DNA of 44,710 nucleotides from Clostridiaceae bacterium (GTDB lineage: Bacteria; Bacillota; Clostridia; Acetivibrionales; Acetivibrionaceae): positions 1-44,710 of the forward strand of contig JAAYPF010000024.1 in NCBI GenBank assembly GCA_012519925.1, read 5' to 3'. Each line of letters starts with the position of its first letter. Position 1 is the first letter of the stretch. Both the position numbers and the translations under genes were made by a program. Positions 29,474-37,762 of this stretch are shown piece after piece. Below the pieces are notes generated by a model that did no database searches, was not told the origin of the DNA, and saw nothing but the letters and a program-made list of their open reading frames with translations.

Positions 29474-29518
29474 TGTAAAATTCCTTCCTTCTAAAGATTA
29501 GGCAGTTTCACAAAAAAC

Positions 29519-30877
29519 TTAAGGAGTAAACAAATCAGTTGGAAGCATAACACCTGCCTTTTCAAATTTCTCCATGAATTTAGGTTTTATTCCCGTAGGC
29601 ACTATTTCACCAACTATTCTTCCTCTTTCATCTTTTCCCGATTGTTTATAAACAAATATGTCCTGCATAGTAATTATATCTCCTTCCATTCCTGTCACTT
29701 CAGAGATATGAGTAATTTTCCTACTTCCATCCTTCAATCTCGACTGTTGGACTATTATATCGACAGCCGATGCTATTTGCTCCCTTATAGCCTTTACCGG
29801 AAGTTCCATACCTGCCATTAATACCATAGTTTCAAGTCTTGCCAACATATCTCTCGGAGTATTAGCATGGCCAGTAGTAAGTGAACCATCATGCCCAGTA
29901 TTCATAGCTTGAAGCATATCTAAAGCTTCTCCGCTTCGAACCTCTCCGACTACTATTCTGTCTGGCCTCATTCTCAGTGAGTTCCTAACAAGATCCCTTA
30001 TTGTTATGGCTCCCTTTCCTTCAATATTCGGCGGTCTTGTTTCAAGCCTCAAAACATGCTCCTGACCTAGCTGGATTTCGGCAGCATCTTCTATTGTAAC
30101 TATTCTTTCATCTTCAGGTATAAAGGAAGAGATAACATTTAATGTTGTCGTTTTACCGCTTCCTGTACCTCCTGAGACAACGATGTTTAATCTAGCCTCA
30201 ACACAAGCCTTCAAAAACATAGCTACATTTGGAGTAATAGTTCCGAAGTTGATTAAATCTTTTACTGTATAGGGTTTTTCCGAGAATTTTCTAATAGTTA
30301 TACTTGGTCCATCCAAAGCTAAAGGGGGTATTATTACGTTAACACGAGAACCATTAGGTAGCCTTGCATCCACCATAGGAGAACTTTCATCAATCCTCCT
30401 GCCTAAGGGGGCAACTATTTTCTCAATTACATGCATGACGTGCTGGTCATCTTTAAATCTAACGTCCGACAACACAAGCTTCCCCTTCTTCTCAACATAT
30501 ACCTGATTAGGACCATTAACCATGATTTCCGATACCGATGAGTCGTGAATAAGAGGGTTGATAGGACCAAAACCTATAGTTTCATCTATTACTTCAGATA
30601 AAATTTTTTGTCGTTCATTTTTTGTTATATAGGAGCTTTCCTCATTTAAAATGTTTTCTATTATAGAGGTTATTTGTTCCTCTAATATCTCATCACCGTT
30701 AGGACCAAGATCTTTTAGAGAATCGCTTTTAATCTCCTCAATGATTTTGCTATGTATTTTTGCTTTAATTTTTGCATAGGGATCTTCCTGAACAACGGGA
30801 GTTTTTTTAACTTTTAGTGCTTTGTTGTCAACACCTTCAACACTTTTTTCCCTTTGAATCCTCTCAAGTAGGGACAT
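29519..30877 (-). CDS. tadA: Tad/Flp pilus assembly ATPase TadA (CpaF)
   Basis: A 452-aa hexameric secretion ATPase of the GspE/VirB11 class that drives Flp pilus extension, and in TadA systems also retraction. The N-terminal domain contains IMVNGPNQVYVEKKGKL (near 130). The Walker A motif is GGTGSGKTT (near 240), the Asp box follows in IVTIEDAAEIQL, and the Walker B region is in RPDRIVVGEVRSGEALDML, with the His box at TGHDGSLTTGHAN. All catalytic motifs are intact. The ATG start has GGAGG about 8 nt upstream. It is followed by tadB after 45 nt. Confidence 0.95.
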   Translation of the reverse strand: MSLLERIQREKSVEGVDNKALKVKKTPVVQEDPYAKIKAKIHSKIIEEIKSDSLKDLGPNGDEILEEQITSIIENILNEESSYITKNERQKILSEVIDETIGFGPINPLIHDSSVSEIMVNGPNQVYVEKKGKLVLSDVRFKDDQHVMHVIEKIVAPLGRRIDESSPMVDARLPNGSRVNVIIPPLALDGPSITIRKFSEKPYTVKDLINFGTITPNVAMFLKACVEARLNIVVSGGTGSGKTTTLNVISSFIPEDERIVTIEDAAEIQLGQEHVLRLETRPPNIEGKGAITIRDLVRNSLRMRPDRIVVGEVRSGEALDMLQAMNTGHDGSLTTGHANTPRDMLARLETMVLMAGMELPVKAIREQIASAVDIIVQQSRLKDGSRKITHISEVTGMEGDIITMQDIFVYKQSGKDERGRIVGEIVPTGIKPKFMEKFEKAGVMLPTDLFTP

Positions 30878-31031
30878 TCCAAATCCTCCAATCTATTTAG
30901 GCAATTTCAAAAACAACCAATTTCCCACTAGTGAACCTAGCACCCATCGGGTGAACTTTTAAAATGCAAATTCCTTTACTATTTCAAGTTAATTAAATGT
31001 CTATTATAAATTTCTTCTGAATTATCTGAAC

Positions 31032-32231
31032 CTATATGCCAAATAACTTTTTAACAGTACTCTTTTCTTTTTCAGGAGCTTCCTTTTCTGATACAAGATC
31101 ATTAGTAATACTTAAGACTGCCTTTGCCACTTTTGTTTCAGTCCGTGTCATAACAAAAGGAAAACCTTTGTTTGCAGAAGTGATTACCGTTTGGCTGTCT
31201 TCAGGAATAAAGGCCCATATTTGATGTTTTAATGTGTTTTCAAAATCCTTATACTTTATACCAAATTGCTCTGAGGCCTTATTTAAGATAATGTTAATCT
31301 TTTCCTTCGGATAATGTAGAGTTTCCATAACATCAAGCCCTGATTTGACATTCTTTATGGTAGGCAGATCTAAAGTTGATAGCATAAGTATTTTATCTGA
31401 CATATCAAGAGCCTGAAGAACTGTTTCATGGAAACTTGCCGATGTATCTACTATTATGTAATGATAATGTTCTTTAAGAGTATTCAATATCTTCTCTACA
31501 TGGGCACCGGTTATATATTCTGCATACTCCGGTTTTATAGGTGCCGGTAGTAGCCTTACACCCGAAAAATGAGTAACCATATAATCTTCCATTACATCAC
31601 TGTCAAGTTGATTTATTTCCTTTATTAAATCACTTATCGTGTTTTTTATTGAAGCATTAAGCATTATTGCAACGTCCCCAAACTGAAGGTCAAGATCCAC
31701 AAGTGCAACTCTTTTTTTGGCAGCTCTTGTAATGCTTACTGAAAGATTAGAAGCAAGAGTTGTCTTACCGACGCCTCCTTTTGTACTGAATACAGTTATT
31801 ATTTTGGATTTTACCTCTTCCTTTACTTTTGTTATGTTTGACTTTTGTCTTCTTTGAGATTCTATATCATAGGTTTTAAGTATACTTGTAATTAGATCGT
31901 CACTTGAAAAGGGTTTGTTCAAAAAATTCTTAGCACCTGCTGCCATAGCTTTTTTTATGTACTCATTTTCACCCTGGACAGACATTATTATAACTGCAGT
32001 TTCAGGCACATTTATGTTTATTTCCTCGGTAGCCTTAATCCCATCCATAACTGGCATATTGATATCCATTAAAACTATATCCGGCTTAGATTCCTTAACA
32101 ATAAAAATTGCTTCTTCTCCATTTTCAGCTTCACCGATAATCTCTATGCGTTTTTCAAAAGACAGTAGTGTTTTCACATTGTTTCTGGTTTCTTCAGTAT
32201 CATCAACAATAACAACTTTTATCTTGTCCAT
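31032..32231 (-). CDS. cpaE: CpaE/TadZ pilus-localisation protein with intact receiver domain
   Basis: A 399-aa two-domain protein. Residues 1-120 form a response-regulator receiver with acidic pocket VDD, phosphoacceptor Asp56 in VLMDINMP, a conserved Ser in IIMSVQG and Lys in NKPF. Residues about 135-380 form a MinD/ParA-like ATPase with the deviant Walker A KGGVGKTT. TadZ/CpaE proteins place the Tad machine in the cell. Many have only a degenerate receiver-like domain; here every residue needed for phosphorylation is present. The ATG start has GGAGG 9 nt upstream. The DegS-like kinase nearby (36287) is one candidate partner, but that is inference. Confidence 0.92.
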   Translation of the reverse strand: MDKIKVVIVDDTEETRNNVKTLLSFEKRIEIIGEAENGEEAIFIVKESKPDIVLMDINMPVMDGIKATEEININVPETAVIIMSVQGENEYIKKAMAAGAKNFLNKPFSSDDLITSILKTYDIESQRRQKSNITKVKEEVKSKIITVFSTKGGVGKTTLASNLSVSITRAAKKRVALVDLDLQFGDVAIMLNASIKNTISDLIKEINQLDSDVMEDYMVTHFSGVRLLPAPIKPEYAEYITGAHVEKILNTLKEHYHYIIVDTSASFHETVLQALDMSDKILMLSTLDLPTIKNVKSGLDVMETLHYPKEKINIILNKASEQFGIKYKDFENTLKHQIWAFIPEDSQTVITSANKGFPFVMTRTETKVAKAVLSITNDLVSEKEAPEKEKSTVKKLFGI

Positions 32232-32250
32232 ACATATTTACCTCCATAAA

Positions 32251-33000
32251 TTATTTTGGAACTACTATTACACCTTTATCACTCACTACATCATCCTTTA
32301 TGACGCCATTATCAGTTATAACTTTTTCATCACCAACTGCCCTCAACGTCATCCTTATACTTGCAAATTCACTTACAAAAGTAAGCTTTTCAGCATCCTT
32401 CGGGCTAACCGAAAGGGTTACAGTCTTTGGAAGCTCCATATCTTTTCCTTCTGTTATTACCATATCCTGACCTAAAGCAAGCACCTGTATATTCTGAATA
32501 ACTGTTTCGGATTTTGGTAATTCAATAATCTTATTTTCACCCTGTTCTAAAGTCTCCATAGGGAAAATCGCTATTATATCCACAAAATCTCCTGGCCTAA
32601 TAAGATTGGCTACCTCCACCTGTTCATTAACATTCACACTTATTGCCCTCATACCTTCTGGGATTTTGTAGGCCAATGTATAATTATTTTCTTGCACTAA
32701 TCGGCTCCTTAATATTTGCTCACCTTCTATAACACTATCTTTCAACCTTTTTCCGATAATATCAGCTTCCACTAAAACAGCATCGGGATTTAAATACTCT
32801 TTAGTAACCCTCGACTTCTTAATATCTGCCGCTGTAATTTCGTGTTTCTCTGGTAATGTTTTTGATGCAATATAAACATCTATGTACTCAGCCACATCAG
32901 TCTTAACCGTCGCACTCTTTATGTATAAAAACACCATTGCTGTTGTAAACAGTGCTAAAATCAATGAAATTGTAATAACTCTCTTGTTTACCGATTCCAT
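32251..33000 (-). CDS. cpaB: Flp pilus assembly protein CpaB (RcpC)
   Basis: A 249-aa membrane-anchored protein with an N-terminal transmembrane helix (about 8-27). A SAF domain follows (IASKTLPEKHEITAADIKKS, near 45-110), then a second CpaB domain (PEGMRAISVNVNEQVEVANL). CpaB/RcpC is a periplasm- or wall-facing component of Tad pili. I chose the ATG at 33000 with AAGGAGG 6 nt upstream rather than the ATG seven codons earlier. It lies 19 nt before cpaE. Confidence 0.88.
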   Translation of the reverse strand: MESVNKRVITISLILALFTTAMVFLYIKSATVKTDVAEYIDVYIASKTLPEKHEITAADIKKSRVTKEYLNPDAVLVEADIIGKRLKDSVIEGEQILRSRLVQENNYTLAYKIPEGMRAISVNVNEQVEVANLIRPGDFVDIIAIFPMETLEQGENKIIELPKSETVIQNIQVLALGQDMVITEGKDMELPKTVTLSVSPKDAEKLTFVSEFASIRMTLRAVGDEKVITDNGVIKDDVVSDKGVIVVPK

Positions 33001-33115
33001 AGCTTGCCTCCTTAGGTACATTTAAAATATAGGTTCTAACTATATCTTGCAATAAACATTTTAGATATTACAAAACATATACATGCTGGACAGGTAGCTT
33101 TTTGAAATGACCATA

Positions 33116-34057
33116 TCAATGTATAAGTTTTACTCCTAAAAGTCCATAGTCCGGAATACCATCGCTAGTACTTGATTTAACTGTATATTTAATAAAACTC
33201 CCCTTTATCATCACTGCATCTTTGTTTTCAAAATCAATATCTTCAATAAAGAATGCAGTAAATCCTAATACTTTCATTGGTTTTTCCCGGTTTAATTCGA
33301 GATTGTCTACCACCGGTAAAATAATTATTCTTGAGCAATCGGACTCATAATTGTCATAAGTGCACCTAGGCGAGCCTTTACACTTTTCAATCAGTTTCTT
33401 AGCACTTTTATTTGCAGTTGAAAAATCTATTTGAGACACTTTGTTTAGACTATCTCCAGTACGTACGGTTTTATTGTATCCGTACAATATACCTGTATCA
33501 AAATTACCACTACCTATATTAATGGGTATTACGCTTAAGATAGCTTCCTCATTACTTTTGTGCACTTGTTCATTATTCAAGGCTAAGTAATACTGCTTCC
33601 CATATACAAATTCACCCTTTAGCACTGCAAAAGGTCGTATTCCTTTATACGAAGTAACGTTGGACAACTTTGCAGTAACTCTCGAATCTATTTTTTTATC
33701 AGTAAATCCTATATATTTTAAAAATATATAGTCAATTTTTCTTTCAAGATTTATTGACATTTCTCTCTTATTATCAGATACATTAATGTCAAGTTTGGTC
33801 ATATTATCAACACTTTTTATAGTACTCTCCTGTATAACCTTTATACATTCGTTTTTGCTTACCAATAGAGCCTTCGCTCCCTGCTCTGCGATCCTGTCTA
33901 GAGTTTTGTCCATTTTATATCGTTGAAATGCAATATAGCCTATGTCTGTGACTACTGCAGACAATAGGATAATAATCACAGCAGTACACACAAAAACAAT
34001 TGAACTGCTGCCCCTTCTATTATTCAAGATATTGACTAACATATCTCCCTTCCTCAT
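33116..34057 (-). CDS. TadG-like pseudopilin-type membrane protein
   Basis: A 313-aa protein with an N-terminal RRGSSSIVFVCTAVIII segment typical of TadE/TadG-like proteins: a short charged leader, then a single membrane helix (about 18-40). A large exported domain follows. That domain includes FAVLKGEFVYGKQYYLAL and a disulphide-capable pair in CKGSPRCTYDNYESDC. Its place after tadE and before cpaB supports a role in Flp pilus assembly. The start could be 34057 (GGGAGG 4 nt upstream) or the ATG at 34042. A partial family A repeat lies just before it. Confidence 0.75.
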   Translation of the reverse strand: MRKGDMLVNILNNRRGSSSIVFVCTAVIIILLSAVVTDIGYIAFQRYKMDKTLDRIAEQGAKALLVSKNECIKVIQESTIKSVDNMTKLDINVSDNKREMSINLERKIDYIFLKYIGFTDKKIDSRVTAKLSNVTSYKGIRPFAVLKGEFVYGKQYYLALNNEQVHKSNEEAILSVIPINIGSGNFDTGILYGYNKTVRTGDSLNKVSQIDFSTANKSAKKLIEKCKGSPRCTYDNYESDCSRIIILPVVDNLELNREKPMKVLGFTAFFIEDIDFENKDAVMIKGSFIKYTVKSSTSDGIPDYGLLGVKLIH

Positions 34058-34084
34058 AAATCCTCCCTTACTAACATCGAAGAA

Positions 34085-34118
34085 ATTCGTTTTTGCTCCT
34101 TTCATTCTAAGGAACGTA
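34085..34118. repeat. Partial palindromic repeat, family A, copy 6
   Basis: Only hairpin one is present: GCTCCTT (34095-34101) with AAGGAAC (34109-34115), preceded by TTCGTTTTT. It sits inside the Tad operon between tadE and the TadG-like gene. The second hairpin is missing. Confidence 0.5.
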
Positions 34119-34132
34119 ATCAAAATACTTTT

Positions 34133-34531
34133 TTACTCCATCCTCATTACTGTTTTTGAATTTAGCGGCAAAGGGTTTGGAACTATTGAAGATATAATAG
34201 GGGTAAATAATGCGTTATCATATTTAATAGTAACTACAACTTCATCCCCTTTTTTTCTCATGGCCTGACTAGGATAAATGGTGACAGAAACTTTTGAAGA
34301 ATCTAGACTTGTTGTTAAATTTGCCACTAGATTTGCTATTTCACTGTCTGTTGCTCCAACAGCTGCATTTCTTGCTGCTTCTCTTGAAGTATTTATTATT
34401 ACCAAGTAGTTGTTAAACATTAAGCCAAAATCTATTATACCTGCCAAGACAAGGATTATTATAGGGAGTATAAGTGCTGTTTCAACAATGGATTGACCTT
34501 TTCTTCCAAACATCCTCTCTTTCCTTAGCAT
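34133..34531 (-). CDS. tadE: TadE-like pseudopilin
   Basis: A 132-aa pilin-like protein. The N-terminal KGQSIVETALILPIIILVL is the TadE signature: a short basic leader, a prepilin-peptidase-like G/Q site, then a hydrophobic helix with Glu five residues after the glycine. It is probably a minor pseudopilin in Flp pilus assembly. The start is uncertain. ATG at 34531 (AAAGG 11 nt upstream) is preferred over the GTG at 34540; ATG at 34513 is also possible. It is separated from the pilin genes by the terminator at 34631. Confidence 0.82.
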   Translation of the reverse strand: MLRKERMFGRKGQSIVETALILPIIILVLAGIIDFGLMFNNYLVIINTSREAARNAAVGATDSEIANLVANLTTSLDSSKVSVTIYPSQAMRKKGDEVVVTIKYDNALFTPIISSIVPNPLPLNSKTVMRME

Positions 34532-34630
34532 AAAGTACACAACCTTTCATATATAAACCTCACACTTTGCAGCCCATTATTCTATTAGCTACGATTTTGC
34601 TATTTACCTTATTTCTATTCAGGGATGTCT

Positions 34631-34668
34631 TTTTAAAAGCTGCCCTACCCGAAACCAGGTAGGGCAGC
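34631..34668 (-). terminator. Terminator between Flp pilin genes and the assembly genes
   Basis: A perfect 11-bp GC-rich stem (GCTGCCCTACC at 34639-34649 with GGTAGGGCAGC at 34658-34668). On the minus strand it is followed by TTTTAAAAA. It lies directly after the last pilin gene and before tadE, so it would make pilin mRNA more abundant than assembly-gene mRNA. Confidence 0.85.
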
Positions 34669-34685
34669 CAAGTCCCAGTTTAATT

Positions 34686-34871
34686 TTATGGAGTTGTATT
34701 TATACTATCCGCTACATTGTTGAATAATGTTGCAATCTTTGGTCCAAGCACTAACAATGCTGCTATACAAGCTACCGCTATCAAAGAAATTATCAACCCA
34801 TACTCAACCATACCTTGTCCTTTTTTGTTTCTTAACATAACCTTTAGGTAATCAAAATACATTTTCATCAT
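34686..34871 (-). CDS. flp: Flp-type major pilin, copy 3
   Basis: A 61-aa Flp/Fap pilin precursor. A basic leader ends at Gly (RNKKG), followed by QGMVEYGLIISLIAVACIAA. Cleavage is expected between Gly and Gln, leaving Glu at mature position 5, the class IVb Flp pattern. It is nearly identical to the next pilin upstream, differing mainly at the C-terminus (FNNVADSINTTP). The start is ATG with AAAGGTGG about 9 nt upstream. It is the last gene before the terminator at 34631. Confidence 0.93.
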   Translation of the reverse strand: MMKMYFDYLKVMLRNKKGQGMVEYGLIISLIAVACIAALLVLGPKIATLFNNVADSINTTP

Positions 34872-34931
34872 TTAAAATTCCACCTTTCATTTTCATTGTT
34901 TTTTTAATATCGAGTTGTTTAGCATGATTTT

Positions 34932-35114
34932 TTAAGGAGTCGTTGTTATCTTATTTGCCACATCGCTAAATAGGGTTGAGATCTTTGGTCCGAGAACCAA
35001 CAATGCTGCTATACAAGCTACCGCTATCAAGGAAATTATTAATCCATACTCAACCATTCCTTGTCCTTTTTTGTTTCTTAACATAGCCTTCAGGTAATCA
35101 AAATACATCTTCAT
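34932..35114 (-). CDS. flp: Flp-type major pilin, copy 2
   Basis: A 60-aa Flp pilin precursor with the same leader and processing site (KKG then QGMVEYGLI) and the same hydrophobic stretch as copy 3. It ends FSDVANKITTTP. Both its coding sequence and its ribosome-site region (AAAGGTGGAATT) repeat those of copy 3, indicating a recent tandem duplication. Confidence 0.93.
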   Translation of the reverse strand: MKMYFDYLKAMLRNKKGQGMVEYGLIISLIAVACIAALLVLGPKISTLFSDVANKITTTP

Positions 35115-35167
35115 CCTTTTAATTCCACCTTTCTTTTTTAGGTTCGTTTGTCAAGTTACTTCTATTC

Positions 35168-35350
35168 TTAAAACAGAGTCATAAAGTAGTTGAAGTAGTT
35201 CCCTAAAGCATTCCCAAGTAGACCTAATGAAGCAAACACAGCCATTGCTATAAAGATTATTATAAATGCGTATTCAACCATCCCCTGTCCCTTCTGCTTT
35301 TTTATTAGTTTTAAAAATTTCTTTGAGAAAAATTCTTTTATTGAGTTCAT
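35168..35350 (-). CDS. flp: Flp-type pilin, divergent copy 1
   Basis: A 60-aa Flp-like precursor whose leader is longer in lysines (KFLKLIKKQKG), followed by QGMVEYAFIIIFIAMAVF. The processing site and Glu5 are conserved, but the body and the C-terminal GNALGNYFNYFMTLF differ clearly from copies 2 and 3. It may be a distinct minor or tip pilin. The ATG start has AAGGAGG upstream at a long 12-nt spacing. It is the first gene of the Tad locus. Confidence 0.9.
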   Translation of the reverse strand: MNSIKEFFSKKFLKLIKKQKGQGMVEYAFIIIFIAMAVFASLGLLGNALGNYFNYFMTLF

Positions 35351-35478
35351 GGTTCTTTTAAACCTCCTTGTTCAAAGGCTTATGTAAACCTTATGTTATT
35401 ATTATAAAAGGTCTAGCATTTTTATACTATCCATCACAAGCCCCCATTTGCATAGCTAAAAGTACCTACAAAACAATT

Positions 35479-35511
35479 AGGAAATAAGAGCATACAATAG
35501 CCTTATTTCCT
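35479..35511. other. Perfect stem-loop upstream of the pilin genes
   Basis: AGGAAATAAG (35479-35488) pairs with CTTATTTCCT (35502-35511), a 10-bp stem with a 13-nt loop. There is no strong U-tract on either strand. It lies about 130 nt upstream of the first pilin, so it may be a leader structure or operator. Confidence 0.4.
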
Positions 35512-35531
35512 ATCAATATAATGTGATACAC

Positions 35532-35566
35532 TCAGTTTTTGCTCCTTTCATTTCATTCTAAGGAGC
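35532..35566. repeat. Partial palindromic repeat, family A, copy 7
   Basis: Hairpin one only: GCTCCTT (35541-35547) with AAGGAGC (35560-35566), preceded by CAGTTTTT. It lies between the pilin genes and the terminator of the two-component operon. Confidence 0.6.
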
Positions 35567-35575
35567 GTAATGAAA

Positions 35576-35607
35576 AAGACCTTCATGCTACTTTATATAG
35601 CAGGAAG
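35576..35607 (-). terminator. Terminator of the two-component operon
   Basis: CTTC.TGCTA (35581-35590) pairs with TAGCA.GAAG (35598-35607) with one mismatch. On the minus strand it is followed by GGTCTTTTTC. It lies 37 nt past the response-regulator stop codon. Confidence 0.65.
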
Positions 35608-35643
35608 ACCTTATTCCAGTCCAATGGTTATTGTGCGCCATTA

Positions 35644-36294
35644 TCAGTTAGTTAAGTTATGTTTGAATGCATAAATAGCAGCTTGCGTTCTGTCTGATAC
35701 ATTCAGTTTCCTAAATATATTTGAAACATGATTCTTAACTGTCTTTTCACTTATAAATAAACGTTTAGCTATTTCTTTATTAATCATGCCTTCGGCTATA
35801 AGTTCTAGTACTTCCACCTCTCTAGCAGTCAAATTGTTTTCTTCCGTTTTTCCCTTATCATAAAGAGTGATTTTATTAAATTCCCTTACAAGCTCTCTTG
35901 TCATATTAGCTTGAATATATGGCTGACCACTGTTTACACTTCGGATTGCTTCTAGTAAAACACTAGGTTCTGCATCCTTTAAAACATATCCTTCCACTCC
36001 CATTTGAAGCGTTTTAAAAAGGTACTCCCTATCTTCATGAATAGTCAAGACAATGATTTTTGATGGAATATTGCTATCTTTCATTTCCTTAATAGCCTGC
36101 AAACCATTCATTCCAGGCATATTTATGTCCATCAGAATAACATCGGGATTACACTCTTTTACAAGTTTTACGGCTTCCTCACCGTTTGGTGCCTGAGCAA
36201 TTACAGTCATATCCTTCTCAAGCTCAAGTATTTGCTTTAGTCCTTGTCTCACCATAGTATGATCATCTGCTATCAAAACGCGAATCTTATCCAT
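35644..36294 (-). CDS. NarL/FixJ-type response regulator, DegU-like
   Basis: A 216-aa two-domain regulator. The receiver (about 1-120) has acidic pocket ADDH and phosphoacceptor Asp in VILMDINMPGMNG (near residue 55). The C-terminal LuxR helix-turn-helix (about 150-212) carries LTAREVEVLELIAEGMINKE and TVKNHVSNIFRKL. It should bind DNA as a dimer once phosphorylated by the kinase encoded just upstream, whose reading frame overlaps its start by 8 nt. The ATG has AGGAGG at 7 nt. It resembles DegU, which governs degradative enzymes and surface behaviour in Bacillus; targets here are unknown, but cellulases and the Tad locus are candidates. Confidence 0.92.
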   Translation of the reverse strand: MDKIRVLIADDHTMVRQGLKQILELEKDMTVIAQAPNGEEAVKLVKECNPDVILMDINMPGMNGLQAIKEMKDSNIPSKIIVLTIHEDREYLFKTLQMGVEGYVLKDAEPSVLLEAIRSVNSGQPYIQANMTRELVREFNKITLYDKGKTEENNLTAREVEVLELIAEGMINKEIAKRLFISEKTVKNHVSNIFRKLNVSDRTQAAIYAFKHNLTN

Positions 36295-37462
36295 TTGAGA
36301 CCTCCTCGTCTGGAATTAAGGGTACAGTTATGCTTAATCTTGTGCCTTTACCTATAGTAGAATCAACCTCAAACTTTCCTTTTAAAAGTTCTACTCTTTC
36401 CCTCATGCTATAAAGTCCAAATCCACTATTTATATCTTCTTTTTTAATGTTCAATTCCTCAGTATCAAACCCATTTCCGTCATCTAGTATATTCAGATTC
36501 AATTCATTTTCTAAAAACTCTAGGTTGATTGAAACATTTGTGGCGTTAGCATGTTTCTTTATATTATTAATTGCTTCTTGAACAAGTCTGAAAACCGTTA
36601 AGGATATGATGGGTCTAATATCTTCATAAACGCCTTTTGTTTTAAAGTTGACAGCAATTTTCGATTCTTCCTGAAAAGTATGAATATATCTTTGAAGTGT
36701 CGGAATCAATCCTAAATCATCTAATGACATTGGTCTTAAATTATATATAATTTTTCTTACATCCTTAAGGGTTTCACGCACTACCGTTTTTAAACTTTTA
36801 AGTTCTTTCTTTGCCTTTGTAGGTTCAGAATCTACCAAACGTTCACATATTTCAGCTTTCAAAACAATATTTGACATAGACTGTGCAGGACCATCATGTA
36901 TCTCTCTCGCAACCCGTTGTCGTTCCTCCTCTTGGGCTTTGATTATTCTTATTCCCATAAACTGTTTTTGTTGTAAATCTTCAAGTTGAAGAGTTACTAG
37001 CTGTAAATCACCTGTTAGGCAACTTAATGATATCCCTATATTTGAAATTAACCTATCTGCCTTTTCGACTGTTCTTATAGAGTCTTTTAATCTTATTTCC
37101 AACTCATTTCTTCTTTTTATATAATACTGCTCCCGTTCACGTTTTATTGCCAACTGTAAACGAAGTCTGTCTGTCTTTTCATATGCCTTCATTGTTTCTT
37201 CTTCTGAATATATATCGTAATTTTTACTTACTAGCATTAGGTATTTCTTACTTTGTTTTAATTCCTTTTCTAAAGACTCAACTTCATTAATGAGAAGTGA
37301 GGCTTTAATCTTAAGCTCTTTAAGCTCCTGTTCAAGCGTTCCACACTCTTTTCTTGCACTCTCGGCTATGTCAAACAATTCTATCTTACTATTATTTATT
37401 GCCTCAATGGTTTTCTTTATAATTTTATCTAAACTAGCTACATCTACTTTATAGTTAGCCAC
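36287..37462 (-). CDS. Cytoplasmic sensor histidine kinase, DegS-like
   Basis: A 391-aa kinase without membrane segments. The N-terminal ~180 residues are a long coiled coil (charged heptads from about 25 to 160) like the DegS sensor domain. The HisKA_3 dimerisation domain has the phospho-accepting His in REIHDGPAQSMSN (near 190) and NLRPMSLDDLGL. The HATPase_c domain carries a conserved Asn in EAINNIKKHA, then DDGNGFD and SGFGLYSMRERV. The start is GTG with GAGAGG about 8 nt upstream. Its stop overlaps the response-regulator start, indicating translational coupling. Confidence 0.92.
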   Translation of the reverse strand: MANYKVDVASLDKIIKKTIEAINNSKIELFDIAESARKECGTLEQELKELKIKASLLINEVESLEKELKQSKKYLMLVSKNYDIYSEEETMKAYEKTDRLRLQLAIKREREQYYIKRRNELEIRLKDSIRTVEKADRLISNIGISLSCLTGDLQLVTLQLEDLQQKQFMGIRIIKAQEEERQRVAREIHDGPAQSMSNIVLKAEICERLVDSEPTKAKKELKSLKTVVRETLKDVRKIIYNLRPMSLDDLGLIPTLQRYIHTFQEESKIAVNFKTKGVYEDIRPIISLTVFRLVQEAINNIKKHANATNVSINLEFLENELNLNILDDGNGFDTEELNIKKEDINSGFGLYSMRERVELLKGKFEVDSTIGKGTRLSITVPLIPDEEVSNG

Positions 37463-37762
37463 ATTGATACCTCTCCGAATGTTTGACGTGTAAATAATTC
37501 TATAAAGAAAAACTAAAATCCTTTTTCACTATTTTATATCGAACAATTTAAAGTTTAATTTATACTTTTTTGAAAAATAATTATGAAAACTTGCAGGAAG
37601 TTGTTGGAGAGGCACTCTAGTTATGTGATTATGTAGATTTCCCTCTAAACATTTCAGCCTAAAAATGAGGTTACTATAATAAAGAATCCACGAACTTAAG
37701 AGGAATACTTTGTCTTTTATATAATAAAATAAGACTATAACAATCATTTTTAAAGGTGAGAT
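37463..37762. other. Divergent promoter region between the kinase gene and ylbJ
   Basis: A 300-nt AT-rich region between divergently transcribed genes. A ribosome site AAAGGTGAG precedes ylbJ. A 72-codon minus-strand frame inside it has no ribosome site and was not accepted. No clear -35/-10 pair or sporulation-sigma promoter was assigned. Confidence 0.4.

Noticed and set aside
31915-32475. 186-codon plus-strand frame
   Set aside because: It is antisense to cpaE and cpaB, both with intact domains; its content reflects the complement of their codons.
37529-37747. 72-codon minus-strand frame between the DegS-like gene and ylbJ
   Set aside because: No ribosome site, and it fills a region expected to hold divergent promoters.
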